DNA of 64,000 nt from Sphingopyxis sp. Root154 (GCF_001427105.1 NZ_LMGI01000003.1:226618-290617); one strand, 5' to 3'; numbered from the stretch's first letter, positions 9,167-18,154 are shown. Program-made: numbers and translations. The notes: generated by a model not told the origin, from the letters alone.

Positions 9167-10501
9167 TCAACGCGGATAATCGAGGGTAAGCGGGCTTCCG
9201 GGGCGCAACAAATATAAGCCGTCATTCCCGATTTTGACGCGGAAGGTGTCATCGTCTTCCGCTTCGAACAATCCCCCGGCGCCGAGCGGGTTGAGTTGCC
9301 GCGGCTCGCGGTCGGGCCGGATCAGCCATAAGGCCGAACCCCGAAGTTCGATCTTCGCGGCGCCATATTGGCCCGCGAAGGCCGAGAGTTCGGTCGGGGT
9401 TGGCGCATAACCGGTGCGCTGCGCCGCCAACCGGTCGCGTGCCCAGACAAGAAAATCCTTTTCGATCCCGGCGGGCGTGACCGGCAGCAGCCGGGCGAGG
9501 GCGAGGTCATAGGCGGTGTCCAGCGCCTCCGGCGCCGGAACATCGACGGTGGGGGAAACGCCCGTGCCTTCCCAGTCGCGCTTGCCGATGGGATCTTGCG
9601 TATATCCAAGCGGCACCGAGAGTCGGAAGAATGGCGGCACCGCGGTATCGTCCGAAAAATGGGCCGCACCCTCGGTGCGTTCGCCCACCAGTTCACCGAG
9701 TTTGAATTGCCCGATCGTATAAGCAAATGCTTCGGCGGCAGAGCGCGAGCGATGGTTGATCAGCACATATAGGGGAATGCCGGTTAGTCGCCCGCTCGGG
9801 AGGTTGAGCTGCGATCGGACCTGTACGTCGGGGCTGCCGGGGGTAATCAGGGTGGTCATCAGCGTATCGGGGGCGAAGAAATGGCTCCGTAGATAGTCGA
9901 GCGCGTTGGTGTCGCCCCCCTGATTGCTGCGCAGGTCGATGATGATCGCTCGCCCGCCTTTCAAGAAGCGCATCGCATCGTCATAAGCTCGCGCTGTCTC
10001 GGCTTCGTTCCAAAAGAAGCCGACGATCTTCAGATACCGTATATTGCCCGGCAAAAGCCGTGTTTCGACCAGTCCTTGATTGAAGTCGCGCGCATGCTGC
10101 GCTTCGAAGGCATTGGATGCCGCGATCGCGGCCTGATCCGGCGGGGCCGTCGCCGCGCGATACCATTCGGGCTCGAACCGTAAATAGAGGTGCGTGTCGT
10201 TTGCGACCGTCTGCATGTCCGCGGTAATCAGCGACGCAAATCGCGCCGGATCGTCGGTTCGATATCGCGCTTTCGACGAATTGAGCCGTGCCAATATCGC
10301 GGGAACGCGTTCGGGATCGATATAGGCCCGGGTTAGCCGAGCCTTGATGGCTTGCAGCGCCGCGTCGCGCGTTGCGGTGGTCAGGATGGGTGCCGTTACC
10401 GGTGCCTCTGCTACCGGTTCGGCCGCCGCGACCTGGGAAAAGCACAGGCCCGCGACGAGCATCATTGCCAAAAGCATGGGGCGACCGTGCATATCAATCA
10501 C
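9167..10501 (-). CDS. secreted S41-family peptidase
   Basis: 444 residues with a signal peptide (MLLAMMLVAGLCFSQVAAAEP, cleavage near AAA-EP). The N-terminal helical region has DAALQAIKARLTRAYIDPE, as in IRBP/C-terminal-processing-like S41 enzymes. The peptidase core shows IRYLKIVGFFWNE, IIIDLRSNQGGDTNALDYLRSHFF (the DLRxNxGG motif), YVLINHRSRSAAEAFAYT with the nucleophile Ser, and LVGERTEGAAHF. No PDZ domain is obvious between the N-terminal region and the core. A C-terminal domain follows (residues about 370-444). Likely periplasmic; the natural substrate is unknown. Convergent with eno and divergent from the XRE-cupin regulator across 62 bases. Confidence 0.85.
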   Translation of the reverse strand: MIDMHGRPMLLAMMLVAGLCFSQVAAAEPVAEAPVTAPILTTATRDAALQAIKARLTRAYIDPERVPAILARLNSSKARYRTDDPARFASLITADMQTVANDTHLYLRFEPEWYRAATAPPDQAAIAASNAFEAQHARDFNQGLVETRLLPGNIRYLKIVGFFWNEAETARAYDDAMRFLKGGRAIIIDLRSNQGGDTNALDYLRSHFFAPDTLMTTLITPGSPDVQVRSQLNLPSGRLTGIPLYVLINHRSRSAAEAFAYTIGQFKLGELVGERTEGAAHFSDDTAVPPFFRLSVPLGYTQDPIGKRDWEGTGVSPTVDVPAPEALDTAYDLALARLLPVTPAGIEKDFLVWARDRLAAQRTGYAPTPTELSAFAGQYGAAKIELRGSALWLIRPDREPRQLNPLGAGGLFEAEDDDTFRVKIGNDGLYLLRPGSPLTLDYPR

Positions 10502-10563
10502 TTTCCCGGTTGGTCGTTGGTGGCAAACCGCGCTATCCCAATTATCCAGTGGTCGGCTTTAGT

Positions 10564-11145
10564 ATGAGCAATATATTGCGCAGTCAACGTCATGTATCGG
10601 ACAGGTCCGATGTGCTTGCCAATGTTGGGAAAAACCTGCGCAGATTGCGCGATGAAAGGGATTTGAGCCAAACCGCCTTGGCCCAGATGTCGGGACTCAG
10701 CCGGCGAATGATTTCCGCCATCGAGGGCGGAGAAACGAACGTCAGCCTGGCCAGCATCGATCGACTGGCCGCAGCCATGTCGGTCACGTTTTCCGAGATT
10801 GTTCGGCCACCAGATGCTGCCGATGGCAGGCGGGTGAACAGCCTTGCGTGGCAGGGGAAGGCCGCGGGCAGCGAGGCCAGGTTGCTGGGAACCGCTCCGT
10901 CGACGAAGGAGACCGAATTGTGGCTGTGGTCGCTTGGTCCCGGCGACAGCTATCGGTCGGAAGCGCATTCGGAGATAGGCCACGAGATGATTTTTGTTGT
11001 CGACGGCCTATTGATAATTGAATTCGGCAATGACGAGTTTCATGTTGCTGGCGGCGATTTCAAGATATTCTCAAGCGCTTCCTCCTGCACATTCGTCAAC
11101 AGAGAGCCGACGCCCGTTCGTTTCGTCCGATGCGTGGTCCTCTAG
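10564..11145 (+). CDS. XRE-family regulator with C-terminal cupin domain
   Basis: 193 residues. An N-terminal helix-turn-helix (NVGKNLRRLRDERDLSQTALAQMSGLSRRMISAIEGGETNVSLASIDRLAAAM) is followed by a linker and a C-terminal cupin-like beta barrel (DSYRSEAHSEIGHEMIFVVDGLLIIEFGNDEFHVAGGDFKIFSS). This two-domain layout is that of small-molecule-sensing repressors such as PuuR-type proteins; the ligand is not evident. A longer in-frame extension overlaps the divergent S41 gene and is not credible, so ATG at 10564 is used. Only 62 bases separate it from the S41 peptidase start, so it may control that gene and itself (inference). Confidence 0.85.
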   Translation: MSNILRSQRHVSDRSDVLANVGKNLRRLRDERDLSQTALAQMSGLSRRMISAIEGGETNVSLASIDRLAAAMSVTFSEIVRPPDAADGRRVNSLAWQGKAAGSEARLLGTAPSTKETELWLWSLGPGDSYRSEAHSEIGHEMIFVVDGLLIIEFGNDEFHVAGGDFKIFSSASSCTFVNREPTPVRFVRCVVL

Positions 11146-11229
11146 CACCGTCGCGTCGGCGATGGTCCCGCTGATGGTTTTTGAAATGGAAAAAGGGTGC
11201 AAAACCCGAACCTGGCGCCTTGACGCCGC

Positions 11230-11245
11230 GAATCAACTCTGATTC
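11230..11245. promoter_or_regulatory. paired GANTC sites before ftsB
   Basis: GAATC (11230-11234) and GATTC (11241-11245) form an inverted pair 11 bases apart, ending 10 bases before the ftsB ATG. GANTC is the CcrM methylation site in alphaproteobacteria and marks promoters controlled by GcrA/CcrM. Their position is closer to the start codon than most promoter elements, so they could also sit in the 5' UTR. Confidence 0.35.
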
Positions 11246-11255
11246 AAGGGCCGGA

Positions 11256-11582
11256 ATGACGCAGCGCCACAAATTCCGCAAATCGATGCACCGGGCCGCC
11301 GGACCCGCCATCGCGGTGATGGTGGTGCTGGCGATGATCGGCTATATCATTTTCGGTCCGACCGGCCTCTACGCCTGGGGCGATTATGGCCAGTCGGTCG
11401 AGAAGCAGCGCGTCATCCTGAGCGAGCTGACCAAGAAGCAGACCGAGTTGCAGAACCGCGTCAACCTGCTCGACCGTCGCCGCGTCGATCCCGATCTGGC
11501 CGAGGAATATGTCCGCGAGAAGCTTGGCGCCTATCACCCCGACGAGGTGATCATTCCGATGGAACCCGACGCGAAGCGCTGA
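11256..11582 (+). CDS. ftsB: septum formation initiator FtsB/DivIC
   Basis: 108-residue bitopic division protein: a short basic cytosolic N-terminus (TQRHKFRKSMHR), one membrane span (PAIAVMVVLAMIGYIIFGPTGLYAW), then a periplasmic coiled coil (YGQSVEKQRVILSELTKKQTELQNRVNLL) and the typical tail DPDLAEEYVREKLGAYHPDEVII. It links FtsQ and FtsL in the divisome. The start at 11256 follows family length; an upstream in-frame ATG at 11181 is less likely. The location directly before pdhA matches the order ftsB-pdhA-pdhB common in alphaproteobacteria. Confidence 0.9.
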   Translation: MTQRHKFRKSMHRAAGPAIAVMVVLAMIGYIIFGPTGLYAWGDYGQSVEKQRVILSELTKKQTELQNRVNLLDRRRVDPDLAEEYVREKLGAYHPDEVIIPMEPDAKR

Positions 11583-11624
11583 GCTTTCGCTGCGGCATCG
11601 CTGCACCCATGCTGCATACGTAAG

Positions 11625-11660
11625 TTGGCATCGCCCCCGTCCCATGGTGGGCGTTGCCAA
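11625..11660. other. stem-loop between ftsB and pdhA
   Basis: Twelve-base arms (TTGGCATCGCCC and GGGCGTTGCCAA) with one mismatch flank a 12-base loop. No U-run follows on either strand, so it is not a classical intrinsic terminator; it may be a Rho-type end of ftsB or part of the pdhA leader. Confidence 0.35.
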
Positions 11661-11722
11661 GTGGCGCGCGGCTCTCCTATAGGGAGCGCTTGCCGTAACG
11701 GCTAACTGCAAAGGAACCCGCC

Positions 11723-12793
11723 TTGGCCAAAGCACCCGCGCGCACCTCCCCCGCGCCCAAAAAGACTGCATCCACCCCGGCCGCCGCGAGCAATCGCGAG
11801 CAACCGCGCGAGCCCGTCCCCTATGACGCGACGCCCGAAGAGCTGGAAAAATTCTATCGCGAGATGCTGCTCATCCGCCGCTTCGAGGAAAAGGCGGGGC
11901 AGCTTTACGGCCTCGGCCTGATCGGCGGTTTCTGCCACCTCTATATCGGTCAGGAAGCCGTCGCGGTCGGCCTGCAGTCGGCGCTCGACGGCGACAAGGA
12001 CAGCGTGATCACCGGCTACCGCGACCATGGCCACATGCTCGCTTATGGCATCGACCCCAAGGTCATTATGGCCGAGCTGACGGGACGCCAGGCCGGCATC
12101 TCGAAGGGCAAGGGCGGCTCGATGCACATGTTCAGCGTCGAGCATAAATTCTATGGCGGCCACGGCATCGTTGGCGCGCAGGTGTCGCTCGGCACCGGGC
12201 TCGCCTTCGCGCACAAATATCGCGGCGACGGCGGCGTGGCGATGGCCTATTTCGGCGACGGCGCATCGAACCAGGGCCAGGTGTACGAGAGCTTCAACAT
12301 GGCCGAGCTGTGGAAGCTGCCGATCATCTTCGTGATCGAGAATAACCAATATGCGATGGGCACGTCGGTCAACCGCTCGTCGGCCGAGGATCAACTCTAT
12401 CGCCGCGGCGAAAGCTTCCGCATTCCCGGCATGCAGGTCGACGGCATGGACGTGCTCGCCGTGCGCGGTGCGGCCGAGACCGCGCTCGAATGGGTGCGTG
12501 CGGGCAAGGGCCCCGTGTTGATGGAGCTCAAGACCTATCGTTACCGCGGCCATTCTATGTCCGACCCCGCCAAATATCGCAGCCGCGAGGAAGTGCAGGC
12601 GGTGCGCGACAAGTCCGATTCGATCGAACATCTGAAGAAGCTGATGACCGATGCGGGCATCACCGAAGACAAGTTCAAGGAAATCGACAAGGAAATCCGC
12701 GCGATCGTCGCCGAGTCCGCGGACTTTGCGGAAAGCGCGCCCGAACCCGAACTTCATGAACTTTATACCGACGTGCTGGTGGAGCAATATTGA
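11723..12793 (+). CDS. pdhA: pyruvate dehydrogenase E1 component, alpha subunit
   Basis: 356-residue thiamine-diphosphate enzyme subunit that decarboxylates pyruvate in the PDH complex. A TTG start follows AAGGA by seven bases; an Ala/Pro-rich N-terminal segment precedes the E1 alpha core. Signatures are [47 protein letters not shown], the ThDP motif [31 protein letters not shown] (GDG...NN), and the phosphorylation-loop-like [19 protein letters not shown]. The E1 beta gene begins two bases after its stop. The E2 and E3 genes are not in the window. Confidence 0.96.
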   Translation: MAKAPARTSPAPKKTASTPAAASNREQPREPVPYDATPEELEKFYREMLLIRRFEEKAGQLYGLGLIGGFCHLYIGQEAVAVGLQSALDGDKDSVITGYRDHGHMLAYGIDPKVIMAELTGRQAGISKGKGGSMHMFSVEHKFYGGHGIVGAQVSLGTGLAFAHKYRGDGGVAMAYFGDGASNQGQVYESFNMAELWKLPIIFVIENNQYAMGTSVNRSSAEDQLYRRGESFRIPGMQVDGMDVLAVRGAAETALEWVRAGKGPVLMELKTYRYRGHSMSDPAKYRSREEVQAVRDKSDSIEHLKKLMTDAGITEDKFKEIDKEIRAIVAESADFAESAPEPELHELYTDVLVEQY

Positions 12794-12794
12794 G

Positions 12795-14186
12795 ATGGCC
12801 ATCGAATTGAAAATGCCGGCGCTGTCGCCGACGATGGAAGAAGGCACGCTCGCCAAATGGCTCGTCAAGGAAGGCGACACGGTGAAGTCGGGCGACATTC
12901 TCGCGGAGATCGAAACCGACAAGGCGACGATGGAATTCGAAGCGATCGACGAGGGCACGATCGGCCAGATTCTCGTCGCCGAGGGCACCGACAATGTGAA
13001 GGTCGGCACCGTGATCGCCACGATCACGGGCGAGGGTGAGGAAGCGGCCGCTCCGGCGACTGCCGCCGCACCGGCTGCTGCACCCGAACCAAAGGCCGAA
13101 GCGCCGGCACCCGCTCCCGCTCCCGCGCCCGCCGCCGCTCCGGCTGCAGCGCCCGCTGCCGCCGAGCGCGCGTCGGACCCGGCAATTCCTGAAGGCACCG
13201 CCATGGTTCGCCTGACCGTCCGCGAAGCTTTGCGCGACGCGATGGCCGAGGAAATGCGGAAGGACGACCGCGTCTTCGTGATGGGCGAGGAAGTCGCCGA
13301 ATATCAGGGCGCATACAAGGTCACACAGGGCCTGCTCGAAGAATTCGGCGCGCAGCGCGTCGTTGACACGCCGATCACCGAATATGGTTTCGCCGGTCTC
13401 GGTGCGGGCGCGGCGATGGGCGGCCTCAAGCCGATCATCGAGTTCATGACCTTCAACTTCGCGATGCAGGCGATCGACCACATCATCAACTCGGCGGCGA
13501 AGACCAACTATATGTCGGGCGGCCAGATGCGCTGTCCGATCGTCTTCCGCGGTCCGAACGGCGCCGCGGCGCGCGTCGGGGCGCAGCACAGCCAGAATTT
13601 TGCGCCCTGGTACGCCAGCGTTCCCGGCCTGATCGTGATCGCGCCGTACGACGCCGCCGATGCCAAGGGGCTGATGAAGGCAGCGATCCGCACCGAGGAC
13701 CCCGTCGTCTTCCTTGAAAACGAACTGCTCTATGGCCGCAGCTTCGACGTTCCCGAGGTCGACGATTTCGTCCTGCCGATCGGCAAGGCGCGGATCATGC
13801 GTCAGGGCAGCGACGTCACCATCGTCAGTTACTCGATCGGCGTCGGGCTCGCGCTCGAAGCCGCCGACGAGCTGGCGGGCGAGGGCATCGACGCCGAGGT
13901 GATCGATCTGCGCACGCTGCGTCCGCTCGACACCGCGACCGTGCTCGCGAGCCTCAAGAAGACGAACCACCTCGTCATCGTCGAGGAAGGCTGGCCGGTC
14001 TGTTCGATCGCCAGCGAACTCGCGATGGTCGCGATGGAGCATGGCTTCGACGACCTCGACGCCCCCGTTATGCGTGTGTGCAACGAGGATGTGCCGCTGC
14101 CCTATGCGCATAATCTCGAAAGGGCCGCGCTGATCGATACGCCGCGCGTCGTTGCAGCCGTGAAGGCGGTTCGCAATCGCGCCTGA
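12795..14186 (+). CDS. pdhB: pyruvate dehydrogenase E1 beta with N-terminal lipoyl domain
   Basis: 463 residues in three parts. A lipoyl domain (residues 1-80) carries the lipoylated Lys in [12 protein letters not shown]. An Ala/Pro-rich flexible linker spans about 85-130. The E1 beta transketolase domains start near [20 protein letters not shown], with [33 protein letters not shown], and a C-terminal domain with [30 protein letters not shown]. Fusion of a lipoyl domain to E1 beta is known in alphaproteobacteria such as Zymomonas and Sinorhizobium. Starts two bases after the pdhA stop. An in-frame extension upstream overlaps pdhA and is not used. Confidence 0.95.
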   Translation: MAIELKMPALSPTMEEGTLAKWLVKEGDTVKSGDILAEIETDKATMEFEAIDEGTIGQILVAEGTDNVKVGTVIATITGEGEEAAAPATAAAPAAAPEPKAEAPAPAPAPAPAAAPAAAPAAAERASDPAIPEGTAMVRLTVREALRDAMAEEMRKDDRVFVMGEEVAEYQGAYKVTQGLLEEFGAQRVVDTPITEYGFAGLGAGAAMGGLKPIIEFMTFNFAMQAIDHIINSAAKTNYMSGGQMRCPIVFRGPNGAAARVGAQHSQNFAPWYASVPGLIVIAPYDAADAKGLMKAAIRTEDPVVFLENELLYGRSFDVPEVDDFVLPIGKARIMRQGSDVTIVSYSIGVGLALEAADELAGEGIDAEVIDLRTLRPLDTATVLASLKKTNHLVIVEEGWPVCSIASELAMVAMEHGFDDLDAPVMRVCNEDVPLPYAHNLERAALIDTPRVVAAVKAVRNRA

Positions 14187-14214
14187 CGATCCGGAGGCGG
14201 CTTTCTATCCCGAT

Positions 14215-14814
14215 ATGCGCGATCCGCGCGTGCTGGTCTCCGTACCGCACGCGCGGCGCGCGGCGCTGTCGGCGCTGTGGGGCCTGGCCGCACGGCTGAC
14301 CAAGCTGTTGCTTGATGCGCGCGAGCCGCTGATCGGGCAGATCAAGCTCGCATGGTGGCGCGACATGGCGGCGCTGATCGCGAGCGATCCGGACGCACTG
14401 CCGAAGGGCGAGCCGCTGCTCGCCGAGCTTCAGGCGACGTGGGCGGGGCAAAGCGGCCTTGATGCATTGGTCGATGCCGCCGAAGCGATGCTGCTCGCCG
14501 AGAGCGCCAGTGACCGACGCGCGGCCTCAGAAAGCTTTGGCGGACACCTTTTTGCGCTGTCCGGCGGCGGCGAAGCTGGCGGAAAGCGCTGGGGTTTGGT
14601 CTGGGGTGCGGGTGTCGAGGAAGGCGAGGCCGAAGCCCGCGATCTGCTCGGTCAGGCAAAGGCGCTGGATGCGCCGTCGCGCAGGGTTTTTGGCCGAAAT
14701 CGGTCGCTTCTGATGCTCGACCGCTGGGCCGGCATGATAGCGAGCTACGGTGGCGAGCGGCATTTTCGGAGCGAGGCTATGCTCTTGCTGCGTCTCGGCC
14801 TGTTCGGCCGCTGA
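14215..14814 (+). CDS. squalene/phytoene synthase-like protein (short, NDUFAF6-like)
   Basis: 199 residues. The central EPLIGQIKLAWWRDMAALI matches the conserved helix of the squalene/phytoene synthase superfamily (QIRLxWWRD in NDUFAF6-like members). The protein is shorter than true synthases, and the two DxxxD metal motifs are not apparent, so prenyl transfer is doubtful; a role like the complex I assembly factor NDUFAF6 is possible (inference). The frame is open back to a stop at 14161 with no better start than ATG 14215; a GGAGG at about 14193 is rather far. It follows pdhB by 28 bases. Confidence 0.65.
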   Translation: MRDPRVLVSVPHARRAALSALWGLAARLTKLLLDAREPLIGQIKLAWWRDMAALIASDPDALPKGEPLLAELQATWAGQSGLDALVDAAEAMLLAESASDRRAASESFGGHLFALSGGGEAGGKRWGLVWGAGVEEGEAEARDLLGQAKALDAPSRRVFGRNRSLLMLDRWAGMIASYGGERHFRSEAMLLLRLGLFGR

Positions 14815-14897
14815 CGATAAAAATGCTCCGGGGGTGGAAATGCCGCGCCCGAACATCTATCTTGTCCGGTACAAAATAGGGTCGCAGGGGACATTGA

Positions 14898-15614
14898 ATG
14901 TTCAACGGGCTGATCGCCTATCTCGATTCGATCAAGGCGCGCGATCCTGCGCCACGATCGCGCTGGGAAATTCTGCTTTATCCGGGTCTGCTGGCGGTCG
15001 GCATGCACCGCATTGCGCACTGGCTGTTCGAAGCACGGCTGTTTTTCCTCGCGCGCTTCGTCAATCACCTGTCGCGCTTCCTGACCGCGATCGACATCCA
15101 TCCCGGCGCGCAAATCGGCGAGCATCTGTTCATCGATCACGGCTTTGGCGTCGTCATCGGCGAGACCGCCGAGATCGGCGATAATGTCTCGATCTATCAG
15201 GGCGTGACGCTCGGCGGCACCGACCCCGCGAACGGTATCGGCGGCAAGCGCCATCCGACCCTCGCCGACGATGTGATCGTCGGATCGGGCGCCCAGATCC
15301 TCGGACCGGTCACCGTCAACGCGCGTGCGCGCGTCGGCGCCAATGCGGTGGTGACCAAGGACGTGCCCGAAGGCGCGGTGATGGTCGGCATTCCCGCGCG
15401 CTCGACCCTGCTCGACGCGACCGAATATGCCCGCGAGTTTGTGCCCTATGGCACGTCGTGCAGCGAGAATTTCGACCCCGCGACGCAGAAGGTCGAATTG
15501 TTGCAATGCCAGCTCGACCAGATGCAGAAGCAGCTGAAGGCCTTGCTCGACGAACGCGAACTCGCGGCCGACGATGAAGCGCCGCGGCGCAAAGGGAGCC
15601 GGACCGGCGCCTGA
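14898..15614 (+). CDS. cysE: serine O-acetyltransferase
   Basis: 238-residue acetyltransferase making O-acetylserine for cysteine synthesis. After a short helical N-terminus, the left-handed beta-helix shows IDIHPGAQIGEHLFIDHGFGVVIGETAEIGDNVSIYQGVTLGG (catalytic His, His-Gly and the ET/E pair), GGKRHPTLADDVIVGSGAQILG and VGANAVVTKDVPEGAVMVGIPA. The short N-terminus is of the EpsC/compact CysE type. A C-terminal helix (KVELLQCQLDQMQKQLKALL) and basic tail extend beyond the hexapeptide domain. Its stop shares a base with the DUF2794 ATG (TGATG). Confidence 0.93.
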   Translation: MFNGLIAYLDSIKARDPAPRSRWEILLYPGLLAVGMHRIAHWLFEARLFFLARFVNHLSRFLTAIDIHPGAQIGEHLFIDHGFGVVIGETAEIGDNVSIYQGVTLGGTDPANGIGGKRHPTLADDVIVGSGAQILGPVTVNARARVGANAVVTKDVPEGAVMVGIPARSTLLDATEYAREFVPYGTSCSENFDPATQKVELLQCQLDQMQKQLKALLDERELAADDEAPRRKGSRTGA

Positions 15615-15961
15615 TGGGAACGGTAACGCCTTTGCCGTTCGCGAATAGGGCGGCACCGCAGCAGACCGGCTTCGAGCGCCCCGAACTGATGCGCATCCTC
15701 GATCTCTACGGCCGCATGGTCGCTGCGGGGCACTGGCGCGATTATGCGATGGATTTCCACCGCGACGCCGCGATCTTCTCGGCCTTTCGCCGCGCCGCCG
15801 AGCGCCCTGAATATCGCATAGAAAAACGCCCCGCCTTGCGGAGCCGGCAGGGCATGTGGGCCCTTGTCTCCGAAGCCGGGGCGATCCTGAAGCGCGGGGA
15901 CGAGCTGTCGAACGTGCTCGCCCCCGTCGAACGCAAGCTTATGAAGCTGGTATCGGGCTGA
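15614..15961 (+). CDS. DUF2794 family protein
   Basis: 115 residues. The DUF2794 core is clear: FERPELMRILDLYGRMVAAGHWRDYAMDFHRDAAIFSAFRRAAERPEYRIEKRP, then GMWALVSEAGAILKRGDELSNVL. The family is confined largely to alphaproteobacteria and has no established function. Translationally coupled to cysE (TGATG). Its 3' end overlaps the convergent membrane-protein gene by 23 bases. Confidence 0.9.
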   Translation: MGTVTPLPFANRAAPQQTGFERPELMRILDLYGRMVAAGHWRDYAMDFHRDAAIFSAFRRAAERPEYRIEKRPALRSRQGMWALVSEAGAILKRGDELSNVLAPVERKLMKLVSG

Positions 15962-17012
15962 CCGGACGGATCGTCGCGGGCAGCTGGTTCGCCAGATTGT
16001 CGGGCAGGAAGCCGACCACCACCGCCCGCGCATTTTGCCAGAAGGCCGAGAGCAGCAGCAGCGCCGAACCGATCACGAAGGCCGTCAGCGCGACGTTGAG
16101 TTCGACCGCTCCAAAGGTGTTGAACAGCTGCGTCATCGCGAACAGCACATAGGCGAGCGCCGAGACGAGCAGGGCGCGGCGATCGATCGCGAGCGCGATC
16201 AGGCCGAACAGGATATAGACGCCGATCACCATCACCGCCGCAGCGCTGCCGATGTCGTCGCCGCGCGTAACGCCGAGCAGGTGGAAGATCGGGTGCGCGA
16301 TCATCGGCGCGGCGAGCAGGTGGAGCCAGAAGGCGACGTCGCTGCGGCGCGTCTGGCGTACCCGGTCGCTGCGGTCCCACCACATGGCGAGCGCGAAGAC
16401 GCCAAGCCCGGCGATCAGCACCAGCACCATCGGCAGCGTGCCGTCGGGGCTGGGCATTCCGGTAATCGCGAGCACCAGTGCGACCGCGGTCGCGGCGAGC
16501 GCGGCGGTTCCGGCGGCGACGGTGATCGGCACCATGAAACGCTTCCAGTGCGCCCAGGTCGCGCCGGCGGTCACGAGCGCCATGACGCCGATGAGGATCG
16601 CGCCGGTCGTCTCGCCCACGTCCCTGCCGAAGATCGATTCGCCATGCTCGACGAGGAAGCCGACCATCGTCGCGAACACGCCGCCCGCAAATGCGAGGAC
16701 GAGGACGATGCTGGGCAATGCCATGCGGCGTTTGCGCGTGAAATATTCGGCGAGGAACCATGCCGAGCCGGCGACGAAGGCGCCGCCGAGCGCGGTATGG
16801 ATCGAGGCGCCGATCCAGCCGACCGCGACGAGCAGGATCACCGCCGCGATGCTGACGAAAATATCGTTGAAGCCAGTGATAAGGCGGAATGATTCCTCAT
16901 CCGCTCCGGGGGCGGCGCGCACCGATGCAATATGCGACCGGAAAGCCAGCGCGGCCTCCGGCGTCAGTACCTTTGCATCGACCGCAGCTTGCAGGTCGGT
17001 TTCACTATACAT
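15939..17012 (-). CDS. polytopic membrane protein, DUF2157-like
   Basis: 357 residues. A cytosolic N-terminus (YSETDLQAAVDAKVLTPEAALAFRSHIAS) is followed by about ten hydrophobic segments, e.g. DIFVSIAAVILLVAVGWIGAS, ALPSIVLVLAFAGGVFATMVGFLV, GAILIGVMALVTAGATWAHW and AALAATAVALVLAITGM. The helical N-terminus plus repeated spans resembles DUF2157/DUF4401-type membrane proteins; no transport motif is seen. ATG at 17012 begins just before the conserved helix; the longer open frame overlaps the SDR gene antisense-free region and is rejected. Convergent overlap of 23 bases with DUF2794. Confidence 0.75.
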   Translation of the reverse strand: MYSETDLQAAVDAKVLTPEAALAFRSHIASVRAAPGADEESFRLITGFNDIFVSIAAVILLVAVGWIGASIHTALGGAFVAGSAWFLAEYFTRKRRMALPSIVLVLAFAGGVFATMVGFLVEHGESIFGRDVGETTGAILIGVMALVTAGATWAHWKRFMVPITVAAGTAALAATAVALVLAITGMPSPDGTLPMVLVLIAGLGVFALAMWWDRSDRVRQTRRSDVAFWLHLLAAPMIAHPIFHLLGVTRGDDIGSAAAVMVIGVYILFGLIALAIDRRALLVSALAYVLFAMTQLFNTFGAVELNVALTAFVIGSALLLLSAFWQNARAVVVGFLPDNLANQLPATIRPVSPIPAS

Positions 17013-17102
17013 CGGGGTCGTCCTTCTGTCCGATCCCCTTGCCCCGCGATGTCTATGGCATGGGCGTGTTAGTGTGTCAATACAGCGTGGCGGTGTGCTA
17101 TT

Positions 17103-17130
17103 CGTCACCCCGGCCTGCGCCGGGGTGACG
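17103..17130. repeat. extragenic palindrome, short form (copy A)
   Basis: Perfect 12-base arms CGTCACCCCGGC and GCCGGGGTGACG around a CTGC loop, seven bases beyond the SDR gene's stop. The arms match the outer part of the longer palindromic elements at 29079 and 50817. It may also serve as terminator of the SDR gene, but no U-run follows. Confidence 0.75.
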
Positions 17131-17137
17131 GAAGGGT

Positions 17138-18040
17138 TCAGCCCAGCGCCATCAATGCCTTCATGACATTCATCGACTGTTCGCTGCCCGACTGCGGGAC
17201 GATTTCGCCATTGCGATCGATGATCTTCTCCCACGCTGCGGCGACGCCTTCGGGCGTGCGCTCGCCCTCGGGCAGCGCGACGCCCGGGGTCATGGTGACA
17301 TAGGCGGCGTGGAACGCGCCCGCGCCCGCACCGACGATCATGTTGGTCGGGGCGTCTTCGCTGACCAGATAGAGCGCCGCCGGAACGACATTCTCCGGGG
17401 TGAACTTCTCGAACAGCTCGGCGGGGAAGATGTCTTCCGTCATGCGCGTGCCCGCGACCGGTGCGATCGTGTTGCAGCGAATGTTGTATTTCGCGCCTTC
17501 GAGGTGGAGCGTCTTGGTAAGGCCAGCAAGGCCGAGCTTTGCAGCGCCATAATTGGCCTGACCGAAATTGCCATAAAGGCCCGTCGACGATGCGGTCATC
17601 AGGATGCGGCCGTATGCCTGTTCGCGCATCAGGTCCCAGCACGCCTTGGTGACGTTGGCGCTGCCGCTGACATGCACCTTCAACACCAGGTCGAAATCCT
17701 GGGGCTCCATCTTGGCGAAGCTCTTGTCGCGCAGGATGCCGGCGTTGTTGATCAGGACGTGGACGCCGCCCCATTCTTCCTTCGCCTTGGCCACCATTTC
17801 GACCATCTGGTCGTATTCGGTGACGCTGCCGCCGTTCGAGATCGCGGTGCCGCCCGCGGCGCGGATTTCCTCGACAACCTGCAGCGCCGCGTCCGAATGG
17901 CCCGTACCATCGCGCGATCCGCCGAGGTCGTTGACGACCACCTTGGCGCCGCGCCGCGCCAATTCGAGCGCATAGGCGCGGCCAAGGCCGCCGCCGGCGC
18001 CTGTAACAATAGCAACACGGCCGTCAAATTTGATCGTCAT
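17138..18040 (-). CDS. short-chain dehydrogenase, MFE-2/hydroxyacyl-CoA type
   Basis: 300-residue NAD(P)-dependent SDR. Rossmann motif VAIVTGAGGGLGRAYALELARRGAKVVVNDLGG, the NNAG motif in VLINNAGILRD, catalytic Ser in ILMTASSTGLYGNFGQANYGAAKLGL with the YxxxK (Tyr-Gly-Ala-Ala-Lys). The NDLGGSRDGTG stretch and the long C-terminal part resemble the dehydrogenase module of peroxisomal multifunctional enzyme type 2 and its bacterial relatives, suggesting 3-hydroxyacyl-CoA or steroid oxidation; the substrate is inferred only. Start ATG 18040 matches the family. Divergent from the phosphate porin gene. Confidence 0.88.
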   Translation of the reverse strand: MTIKFDGRVAIVTGAGGGLGRAYALELARRGAKVVVNDLGGSRDGTGHSDAALQVVEEIRAAGGTAISNGGSVTEYDQMVEMVAKAKEEWGGVHVLINNAGILRDKSFAKMEPQDFDLVLKVHVSGSANVTKACWDLMREQAYGRILMTASSTGLYGNFGQANYGAAKLGLAGLTKTLHLEGAKYNIRCNTIAPVAGTRMTEDIFPAELFEKFTPENVVPAALYLVSEDAPTNMIVGAGAGAFHAAYVTMTPGVALPEGERTPEGVAAAWEKIIDRNGEIVPQSGSEQSMNVMKALMALG

Positions 18041-18154
18041 GATGGTCTCCCGGAAGGGGCCGCCCGGTAAAAGGTTGCCCGAAAAAACTGGAACGTCCTT
18101 AGCCGTTCGCACCCCGCTGGCAAGAGGGTGCGAAAAACGACATGTGCAACAAAA

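Noticed and set aside
16252..17166. Long plus-strand frames across the 15939-17012 gene
   Set aside because: Antisense shadows typical of high-GC DNA; the minus strand encodes a coherent membrane protein.
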